64,000 bases of DNA, taken from positions 4,774,001 to 4,838,000 of the forward strand of contig NZ_CP041185.1 of the NCBI RefSeq assembly GCF_006517255.1, given 5' to 3'. This document shows positions 43,110-50,088 of this stretch, in pieces. The position numbers and the translations under genes were made by a program. The stretch comes from Janthinobacterium tructae (GTDB lineage: Bacteria; Pseudomonadota; Gammaproteobacteria; Burkholderiales; Burkholderiaceae_D). Each line of letters starts with the position of its first letter. Within the stretch, counting starts at the first letter, position 1. Below the pieces are notes generated by a model. That model did not search any database, was not told the DNA's origin, and saw nothing but the letters and a program-made list of their open reading frames with translations.

Positions 43110-43613
43110 ATGCAAAAGCAAACGACGCGCGCCCTGGTCGCCGGCCTGGCCTTGCTGGCCAGCAGCGCGGCCTGGGCAGGAACGGAAGTGCAGTTCAGCA
43201 AACCGGATCAATATACGGATGTCCCGTTCAACCCTCAGGAACGCGATGACGTATTGAAGGAACTGAGCCGGCATTTCGAGAAACTGGGCGCATCGCTGCC
43301 GCCCGGGCAGACTTTGAAAATCGACGTCACGGATGTGGACCTGGCGGGACGTGAAAATCCGTCCCTGCGTGCCGGGCAGGAGATCCGCGTCATGAATGGC
43401 CGGGTCGACTGGCCGCGCATGCGCCTGCACTATGTGCTGGAGCAGGATGGCAAGGTCATTCGCAGTGGCGATGCCGCCCTGTCCGACATGTCGTACCTGA
43501 CCCGCATCAATCATTACTTCAGCAATGAAAAGCTGCGCTATGAAAAGCTGATGATCGATGACTGGTATGCCAATACCTTTGGCGTCAAGGTGAAACGCCA
43601 GGCGCGCAAGTAA
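43110..43613 (+). CDS. exported DUF3016 protein, first of a tandem pair
   Basis: This 167-aa protein has a signal peptide (about 1-23, SAAWA-GTE). The DUF3016 pattern follows: VQFSKPDQYTDVPF, LPPGQTLKIDVTDVDLAGRENP and WPRMRLHYVLEQDGKVI. GAAAGGG precedes ATG 43110. The next gene is a close paralogue in the same order, so this is a tandem duplication. It is probably periplasmic; the function of DUF3016 is not known to me. Confidence 0.85.
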   Translation: MQKQTTRALVAGLALLASSAAWAGTEVQFSKPDQYTDVPFNPQERDDVLKELSRHFEKLGASLPPGQTLKIDVTDVDLAGRENPSLRAGQEIRVMNGRVDWPRMRLHYVLEQDGKVIRSGDAALSDMSYLTRINHYFSNEKLRYEKLMIDDWYANTFGVKVKRQARK

Positions 43614-43768
43614 GGGGCGCAGCCCGTCGGCGGCTTGCCGCTGCGCGTGCCGCCGCGCGAAACGTATTGCGCTACGGAAATTTTAACTTCGGGCTATAGT
43701 CAAACGGTGTCAGGCAGATGCGGCGTGGTGGCAGCTGCTTTCCCGTGACTTTTCTGAAAGGAATGCAC

Positions 43769-44311
43769 ATGCGTATTTCCAAGATGGCGAAAACATGGCT
43801 GGCCGCGTTGGCGCTGGCCGCCGGCAGCAGCGCCTGGGCGGGCGTGCAGGTGACGTTCGATAACCCCGATGACTATTCCGATGTTCCGTTCAGCTCGCGC
43901 GACCGGGAACAGGTGCTGGCGGGCCTGGAGAATCACTTCACCTGGCTGGGCAAGAGCTTACCCCCCGGCCAGGACCTCAGGATCGAGATCACCGATGTCG
44001 ACCTGGCAGGACGCGAAGACCCGGCACGGCGCGGTGCCTTCGATGTGCGCGTGATGACGGGCCGTGCTGACTGGCCCCGCCTGCGCTTGCGCTACACGCT
44101 CGAGCAGCATGGCAAAGTCATTGCCAGCGGCAACGCTTATCTGTCGGACATGTCCTATTTGCAGCATATCAATCGTTATTCCCGCAACGATGCCTTGCGC
44201 TATGAAAAGCGCATGATCGACGACTGGTTCAAAAATACCTTCGGCGTCAAGCTCCAGGGCCGCAGCAGCCCCGTCATGAGCTTGCAGCCGCGCGAAGTGC
44301 AGCGTCGCTGA
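43769..44311 (+). CDS. exported DUF3016 protein, second of a tandem pair
   Basis: This 180-aa paralogue of the preceding gene has a signal peptide (about 1-24, SSAWA-GVQ) and matching blocks VTFDNPDDYSDVPF, LPPGQDLRIEITDVDLAGRED and WPRLRLRYTLEQHGKVIASG. It has an extra basic tail (SLQPREVQRR). GAAAGGA eight bases before ATG 43769 decides the start over ATG 43763. The 155-base spacer contains its own TATAGT -10 candidate, so it may be transcribed separately. Confidence 0.85.
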   Translation: MRISKMAKTWLAALALAAGSSAWAGVQVTFDNPDDYSDVPFSSRDREQVLAGLENHFTWLGKSLPPGQDLRIEITDVDLAGREDPARRGAFDVRVMTGRADWPRLRLRYTLEQHGKVIASGNAYLSDMSYLQHINRYSRNDALRYEKRMIDDWFKNTFGVKLQGRSSPVMSLQPREVQRR

Positions 44312-44312
44312 T

Positions 44313-45104
44313 TCAGCGCAGGTAAGCCTCTTCGATGCGTGCCAGCTGGCCGTTGTGCCGCATGGCAAGCAAGGCCGCATTCATCTTCTCGATGAAATCG
44401 GCCTTGTAGACGGGCGTATTGCGTGCGCTGTAGGCGATATATGTGGCTTCGGACGACAGTTCCAGCACTTCGTGCAATTGAAAGCCGTAGCTGCTTAGTT
44501 CTCCTTGCAGTTGGCGTGCCGTGTAGCGGGCCGCGCCGCGGTCGCTGGCGTAGCAATCGATGCGCCGCAGGGCCAGTTTCTTCAGATTGGCATCGTTGCC
44601 CTTGGCCGCTGCCAGATGCAGCAATCCCTGGCGGGCCGGCGCCATCAATTTTTCCGACAGCAAAAACCCCGTGTTGACGCCGATGGTCAGGCCGGCGAAG
44701 TCGGTCGGGAAGTGCGTGCGCGGCTTGCGCATGACGGCGTCATGGCAAAACAGCACCACCGATTCGCGGTACAGCATGGCCGAATACGGTTGCACGTACG
44801 GCCGCTCTGTCTTGCGCCCGGGCGGGAACAGACCGAATACCTGGCCTTTTTCCAGCGCGGCTAGTCCCCGTTTCCAGGGGCGCGGCTGCAGGTCCAGCCG
44901 ATACTCCGCCATGCTTGTGGCGGCTGCGCGCAGCATATCGACGTACATGCCCTTGAAGACGCCGTTTTCCACATAGCTGTACGGCGCATAGTCGTCGTCG
45001 CCATACAGGATGACGGTTTGCGGCGCGGCCAGGACGGTCTGCCACACGCCCGACAACGCCAGGGCCAGGGCCAGGCACAGTCTTGCCGTTATCGCTGCTT
45101 GCAT
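44313..45104 (-). CDS. periplasmic solute-binding protein (type 3 family)
   Basis: This 263-aa protein has a signal peptide (about 1-27, TVLAA-PQT). The extracellular solute-binding fold of family 3 follows: YGDDDYAPYSYVENGVFKGMYVDML, then LTIGVNTGFLLSEK and the C-terminal MNAALLAMRHNGQLARIEEAYL. No ABC permease or ATPase is adjacent, so it may serve as a sensor input or a distant transporter partner. GGAG precedes the ATG. Its stop is one base from the convergent DUF3016 gene. Confidence 0.83.
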   Translation of the reverse strand: MQAAITARLCLALALALSGVWQTVLAAPQTVILYGDDDYAPYSYVENGVFKGMYVDMLRAAATSMAEYRLDLQPRPWKRGLAALEKGQVFGLFPPGRKTERPYVQPYSAMLYRESVVLFCHDAVMRKPRTHFPTDFAGLTIGVNTGFLLSEKLMAPARQGLLHLAAAKGNDANLKKLALRRIDCYASDRGAARYTARQLQGELSSYGFQLHEVLELSSEATYIAYSARNTPVYKADFIEKMNAALLAMRHNGQLARIEEAYLR

Positions 45105-45163
45105 GTCGCTCCAGTTTCAATGTCTTCCTGGCAAGCATACAGCATGGTGGCAAGGCGCTGCCG

Positions 45164-45607
45164 TTAATCGATCCAGTTCACCTGCGGGAACTTGCTGCCG
45201 AACTCTTCCGGCATGGGCACGACCTGGCTGCGCTTGTAGTTGAAAAACACAAAGCCGGACTTGGCCATCGCGATCAGGGTGTTGTCGCGCGGACGCGTGA
45301 TGCGGAAGGTGATGTCGCCGCCATATTTATTGAAATCCATGACGCCCACTTCGAACAGCAGCTGGTCGCGCGCATGGGCTTCGGCACGGTAGGTGGTGGC
45401 CAGGTCGGTGACGATGATGCCGGTGCCATCCGCTTCAATGTCGCGCACGCCGAATTCAAACAGGAAGCGGGCGCGCGCCTCGGAAATCATGGAAATCATG
45501 GAGTCGTTGCCGAGATGGTTGCCGGCATTGATGTCCGTGGTGCGTACCGTCAGTTGCGAGGAATAACAGTACTGGTCTTCGGGAAATTCAAGTTTCAAAC
45601 GGGCCAT
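45164..45607 (-). CDS. acyl-CoA thioesterase (hotdog fold)
   Basis: This 147-aa hotdog-fold protein of the 4HBT thioesterase type has VRTTDINAGNHLGNDSMISMISEARARFLFEFG, corresponding to the Asp-containing helix of the family, and later ITFRITRPRDNTLIAMAKSGFVFFN. It would hydrolyse an acyl-CoA thioester in the cytosol; the substrate is unknown. AAGAGAA before ATG 45607 decides the start. It lies downstream of the sugar-dehydrogenase gene on the same strand. Confidence 0.83.
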   Translation of the reverse strand: MARLKLEFPEDQYCYSSQLTVRTTDINAGNHLGNDSMISMISEARARFLFEFGVRDIEADGTGIIVTDLATTYRAEAHARDQLLFEVGVMDFNKYGGDITFRITRPRDNTLIAMAKSGFVFFNYKRSQVVPMPEEFGSKFPQVNWID

Positions 45608-45716
45608 GGTGTTCTCTTGGGCTGGTGCGCGGGGCGCGACGGGAAAACCCATTCTAGCCGTTTCCCCGCGCCCCGTCGAAAAACGCCCTCTGCCGCGTGC
45701 GCCGCCATGTCCGCCT

Positions 45717-45738
45717 GCGCACGCTTATTGGCGTGCGC
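45717..45738. terminator. hairpin after the sugar-dehydrogenase gene
   Basis: GCGCACGC and GCGTGCGC form an 8-bp stem around TTATTG, between two reverse-strand genes. The T-rich flank is on the + strand side only, so termination of the reverse transcript is uncertain. Confidence 0.4.
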
Positions 45739-45752
45739 TTATTTATGTACTC

Positions 45753-47213
45753 TTATTTACGTACAACCTTGTACACCTTGCCCGTGCCGCTCAGCATGTA
45801 CAGCTCGTTTTGCGCATCCTGGCCAAACGACAGGATATTGCCCACATTGGTGATGCCCCAGTCCGTCACGGCGGAGGGCGTGCCATTGCTGTAGCTGAAG
45901 CTTTTCAGCCAGCCGCTGCAGTAGTCCGAATACAGGTACTGCCCCGCCAGTTCCGGCAGGGCTGTGCCCCGGTACACATAGCCGCCCGTGATCGAGCAGC
46001 CGCCGGCCGTATCGTGGCCGTATTCGATGGCGGGCAGGACCAGCCCCGCCTGGTTGCAACTGGTGCTGTTGTAGCAATGCAATCCTTCCATGATGTTCCA
46101 GCCATAGTTGTTGCCCGCCTGCCCCACGGGACGCACGTCGACTTCTTCCCAATTGGCCTGGCCCACGTCGGCGATATACAGCAGTTGGGCCGGCACGTCG
46201 AAGGCGTAGCGCCACGGGTTGCGCAAGCCGTAGGCCCAGATTTCGGCGCGCCCGCCCGCCGTGGCAAAGGGGTTGCCAGGAGGAATGGCGTACGGTTGGG
46301 CTACCGTGCTGGCGTTGACGTCCAGGCGCAGCAGCTTGCCCAGCAGTACATTTGTGTTTTGCGCATTGCCGGGCGGGTCGCCCGCGCTGCCGCCGTCGCC
46401 CGTGCCCGCGGTCAGGTAGCCGTCCGGGCCAAAGCTGAGCAGGCCGCCATAGTGGTTGCTGAATGTGGGGTGGGGTATCGTCAGGATGGTCAGGGCGGAC
46501 AGGGGATCGGCCACGTTGGCGTTGCCCGCCGACACTTGCCGCCGCTCGATGACGATGTCGCCGGCCAGGTTGGTGTAATAGATAAAGAAATAGCCGTTGC
46601 TGGCGTACTGCGGATGGAAGGCCAGCGACAGCAAGCCCCGCTCGCCGCTGGTAGTGGTGAGCGGGCTGATATCGAGGAAGGGCGTGGCCAGCAGGTTGCC
46701 GTTCTGCAGCACGCGGATGCGGCCGGGGCGTTCGAGAATGAAGAGGCGGCTGTCGCCGGGCGGCGCCGTGAGGAAGATGGGTGCGCTCAAGCCACTGGCC
46801 ACCTCTTGCAGGGCCAGTGCCAGCGGTGCCGTGGCCGCATAGCTGACACTGGCGCTGGCCGTCGCCCCCGCAGTGACTTGGACCTGCTGCGTGACGGGCG
46901 TGGGCGCCAGCGTTTGCGTGCCTTGCGCCACGCTGGCGGCGCTGAGCGTGTAGGCGCCAGGCGCCAGGCTGGCGAGCGTGGTGCTGACCGTCAGCGTCTT
47001 GCTGTACGACCCGGGGCCGCTGAGCGTGACGGCGCCCGCCACGCCGGCCGGCAAGCCAACTATGCTGATTGTCAGGTCACCCGTGGTGGCGCCGGGCGGG
47101 TCGTCGTCATGGCCGCCACCACAGGCGGTCAGCAGGGCCAGGCAGCACGCCAGCAGCAGGGGCGGCAGCAGGGGCAGCCAGGGGCGGGAAAAGCGGGAAA
47201 GCAGATGGCGCAT
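45753..47213 (-). CDS. lipoprotein glucose/sorbosone dehydrogenase-like protein
   Basis: This 486-aa protein has a lipoprotein signal (LLTAC-GGG, Cys near residue 31). A short carbohydrate-binding-like or Ig-like domain follows (about 45-125), then the six-bladed propeller of PQQ-dependent sugar dehydrogenases (about 135-486). Blocks include GERGLLSLAFHPQYASNGYFFIYYTN, YLTAGTGDGGSAGDP and AYGLRNPWRYAFD. The substrate is unknown, and cofactor binding cannot be judged by eye. AGGAGA precedes ATG 47213. It is divergent from frmA. Confidence 0.85.
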   Translation of the reverse strand: MRHLLSRFSRPWLPLLPPLLLACCLALLTACGGGHDDDPPGATTGDLTISIVGLPAGVAGAVTLSGPGSYSKTLTVSTTLASLAPGAYTLSAASVAQGTQTLAPTPVTQQVQVTAGATASASVSYAATAPLALALQEVASGLSAPIFLTAPPGDSRLFILERPGRIRVLQNGNLLATPFLDISPLTTTSGERGLLSLAFHPQYASNGYFFIYYTNLAGDIVIERRQVSAGNANVADPLSALTILTIPHPTFSNHYGGLLSFGPDGYLTAGTGDGGSAGDPPGNAQNTNVLLGKLLRLDVNASTVAQPYAIPPGNPFATAGGRAEIWAYGLRNPWRYAFDVPAQLLYIADVGQANWEEVDVRPVGQAGNNYGWNIMEGLHCYNSTSCNQAGLVLPAIEYGHDTAGGCSITGGYVYRGTALPELAGQYLYSDYCSGWLKSFSYSNGTPSAVTDWGITNVGNILSFGQDAQNELYMLSGTGKVYKVVRK

Positions 47214-47489
47214 GTCAGTCTCCTGCGGGAACGACGCAACGGCTACGCGATGAATGGCGCTTGTGCCAAGAATGCGCGTCTGTCTGCCGGGAAGATTGAG
47301 CTGGCGCAAACGGACATCGCACTGACGCCAGCATACGCCCCGCGCCTGCCGCGCTTCCGTGCGCTGCTGCACCGTGCGGCGGTAGCGGACAAATGCGCCG
47401 CGTTTTCAGACAAGCGCAGGGCCCCTTGCCCCGCCACGTCCGCCGGCGCCCGATAATGGCGTATCTGAAACCGAGCAGGAAGACATCCC

Positions 47490-48596
47490 ATGAAAACCAA
47501 AGCCGCGATTGCCTGGAAGGCGGGCGCCCCGTTGACCATCGAAGAAGTCGACCTGGCCGGCCCGCGCGCCGGCGAAGTGCTGGTCGAGCTGAAAGCCACG
47601 GGCATTTGCCATACCGATTACTACACCTTGTCGGGCGCCGATCCGGAAGGCATCTTCCCCGCCATCCTCGGTCATGAAGGCGCCGGCGTCGTCGTCGATG
47701 TGGGCCCGGGCGTGACGACCCTGAAAAAGGATGACCACGTCATCCCCTTGTACACGCCGGAATGCCGCCAGTGCAAATTCTGCCTGTCGCAAAAGACGAA
47801 TCTGTGCCAGGCCATCCGCTCCACACAGGGCCGCGGCCTGATGCCGGACGCCACCAGCCGCTTTTCGCTGAATGGCCAGCCGCTGTTCCACTACATGGGC
47901 ACCTCCACTTTCTCAAACTATATCGTCGTGCCGGAAATCGCTCTCGCCAAGATCCGCGAAGACGCGCCGTTCGACAAGGTGTGCTACATCGGTTGCGGCG
48001 TGACGACGGGCGTGGGCGCCGTCTTGTTCTCCGCCAAGGTCGAGGCGGGCGCCAACGTGGCCGTGTTCGGCCTGGGCGGCATCGGCCTGAACGTGATCCA
48101 GGCGGCGAAAATGGTCGGCGCCGACAAAATCATCGGCATCGACATCAACCCGGCGCGCCAGGCCATCGCGCGCAAGTTCGGCATGACGCATTTTATCAAC
48201 CCGAACGAGGTGGAAAACGTTGTCGATGCCATCGTGCAACTGACGGACGGCGGCGCCGATTATTCGTTTGAATGCGTGGGCAACACCAACTTGATGCGCC
48301 AGGCGCTCGAGTGCACGCACAAGGGCTGGGGCAAATCGTTCATCATCGGCGTGGCGGCGGCCGGTCAGGAAATTGCCACGCGCCCGTTCCAGCTGGTGAC
48401 GGGGCGCGAATGGCGCGGTTCGGCCTTCGGCGGCGCGCGCGGTCGCACGGACGTGCCGAAGATCGTCGACTGGTATATGGAAGGCAAGCTCAACATCGAC
48501 GACCTGATCACGCACCGCTTGCCGCTCGAACGCATCAATGAAGGCTTCGACCTGATGAAGAGCGGCGAATCGATTCGTTCCGTTGTGTTGTATTAA
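47490..48596 (+). CDS. frmA: S-(hydroxymethyl)glutathione dehydrogenase (class III alcohol dehydrogenase)
   Basis: This 368-aa zinc enzyme oxidises the formaldehyde-glutathione adduct with NAD(P)+, and works in formaldehyde detoxification. The catalytic zinc site includes Cys40, His62 and Glu63 (CHTDYYT; GHEGAGVV). The structural zinc cysteines are Cys92, 95, 98 and 106. The nucleotide-binding GLGGIGLNVIQ follows. AGGAAG precedes the ATG. No frmR or S-formylglutathione hydrolase gene is adjacent, so it is a single unit here. Confidence 0.95.
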   Translation: MKTKAAIAWKAGAPLTIEEVDLAGPRAGEVLVELKATGICHTDYYTLSGADPEGIFPAILGHEGAGVVVDVGPGVTTLKKDDHVIPLYTPECRQCKFCLSQKTNLCQAIRSTQGRGLMPDATSRFSLNGQPLFHYMGTSTFSNYIVVPEIALAKIREDAPFDKVCYIGCGVTTGVGAVLFSAKVEAGANVAVFGLGGIGLNVIQAAKMVGADKIIGIDINPARQAIARKFGMTHFINPNEVENVVDAIVQLTDGGADYSFECVGNTNLMRQALECTHKGWGKSFIIGVAAAGQEIATRPFQLVTGREWRGSAFGGARGRTDVPKIVDWYMEGKLNIDDLITHRLPLERINEGFDLMKSGESIRSVVLY

Positions 48597-48712
48597 TTTT
48601 ATCTGACTGTACTCATTGCGCAACACTTGACGGACGGGGCAGGGCGGCAGGCTGTACTTCGCCGCCTGCGCCTGCTAGTGTGAAGACATCCGCCTTGCTT
48701 TGGGAGCCGCTC

Positions 48713-48946
48713 ATGTTTGCCACTGCCTACCTCGCCACGTTGCGCCGCATGCTGCCCGTCTTCCTCGGTGCGACCCTGTCTTCCCTGCTGGCCTTGTGGT
48801 GGAGCAATGCCGCCAGCCTCGCCACGCCCGCCATCTGGCTGGCGCTGCTGGCCACCTATCTGCTGTGTGCGCTGATGTTTACGCCGCTGGCCTGGCACCG
48901 TCAGCAGTTGGCCACGCGCCACGTGCGTACCAACAAGTCGCGCTGA
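48713..48946 (+). CDS. small membrane protein, 77 aa
   Basis: This short protein has two hydrophobic segments (LPVFLGATLSSLLALWW; IWLALLATYLLCALMFTPL) and a basic tail (RQQLATRHVRTNKSR). GGGAG about eight bases before ATG 48713 decides the start. No family recognised. It lies downstream of frmA on the same strand, with 116 bases between. Confidence 0.65.
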   Translation: MFATAYLATLRRMLPVFLGATLSSLLALWWSNAASLATPAIWLALLATYLLCALMFTPLAWHRQQLATRHVRTNKSR

Positions 48947-48968
48947 TTCCCGCTACCCCTCGCTGCGC

Positions 48969-49973
48969 CTAGCGCGCCGTGCTGGAAAAGCGTTCGCGGT
49001 AGTCGCGCGGCGTGATGGCGAGTTTCTTTTGAAACAGGCGGCGCAGCCTTTCCTCGCTGTGCAAGCCCGCCTGCACGGCCACCTGTTTTAAGGAAGACAC
49101 ATTGTCTTCCAGCAAGCGGCGCGCCACTTCAAAGCGCGCCGTCTCGATGAATTCCGTCGGACTGCTGCCCGTTTCGCGCTGGAACACGCGCGTAAAGTTG
49201 CGCTCGCTCATGGCCAGCCTTGCCGACAGCAGCGGTATGCCGAGCTCTTCGCCCAGGTGTTCCATGATCCAGCCCTGCAACTGGCGGATGGTCGGATGCG
49301 TGGTCATCTGGCTCGACAGGTGCACGGAAAACTGCGACTGGCCACCGGGGCGCTTCAGGTACACCACCAGGTCGCGCGCCACTTCCAGCGCGATATCGCG
49401 GCTGAAATCGTCTTCCACCAGCGCCAGCGCCAGGTCGATGCCGGCCGTTACGCCGGCCGACGTCCAGAATTTTCCTTCCCGCACGAAAATCGCATCGGCA
49501 TTGACCTGTATCAAGGGATAGCGCTGGCGCAGGCTGTCCACGGCGCTCCAGTGCGTGGCGGCGCTCTTGCCGTCGAGTACACCGGCCTCGGCCAGGAAGA
49601 AGCAGCCCGTGCACAGCGCCGCCAGCGTGTCGATGCGCGGCGCCGCCTCGGCCACCCAGGCGGCGAGGGCGGGAATATCCTGCAAGACTTGCTCGACGTG
49701 GTGGCAGCCGACGATGACGGCCAGGTCGGGCAGGCGGTTCACATCGAGCGCCTTGCTGGCGTGCAGCGACATCAGCGTGTCGGACTCGACTGGGCCGATG
49801 GCTGTCGAGGCGATGCGCACGTCGTAGCCGCCGGGCAGATTGCGCAGGCGCAAATGGGTGTTGGCGTAATCAAACACTTTCATGGCACCGATGGCTTCGA
49901 GCGCCTTGAAGCCGGGATAGACGATGATGTCGACGGTACGCAGGGGAAATTCTTTGGGGCTTTGCTTGATCAT
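48969..49973 (-). CDS. GlxA family AraC-type transcriptional regulator
   Basis: This 334-aa protein has an N-terminal DJ-1/PfpI-like domain (about 10-185). Its nucleophile-elbow region is LCTGCFFLAEAGVLDGKSAATHW. A C-terminal AraC double helix-turn-helix follows (about 230-330; LSARLAMSERNFTRVF and LKQVAVQAGLHSEERLRRLF). ATG 50027 would add 18 residues; ATG 49973 (MIKQSP) is the more usual start. The regulon is unknown. Confidence 0.88.
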   Translation of the reverse strand: MIKQSPKEFPLRTVDIIVYPGFKALEAIGAMKVFDYANTHLRLRNLPGGYDVRIASTAIGPVESDTLMSLHASKALDVNRLPDLAVIVGCHHVEQVLQDIPALAAWVAEAAPRIDTLAALCTGCFFLAEAGVLDGKSAATHWSAVDSLRQRYPLIQVNADAIFVREGKFWTSAGVTAGIDLALALVEDDFSRDIALEVARDLVVYLKRPGGQSQFSVHLSSQMTTHPTIRQLQGWIMEHLGEELGIPLLSARLAMSERNFTRVFQRETGSSPTEFIETARFEVARRLLEDNVSSLKQVAVQAGLHSEERLRRLFQKKLAITPRDYRERFSSTAR

Positions 49974-50088
49974 GCGAAGTACGTGTGGGTGGAAAATACT
50001 GCCATAATGCAATACCAGCGGTGGCATAGATTAGCATGAAATAAGCGACGGACCGCCTGGTTTTCCACTCATCAGATTCTTCGATATC

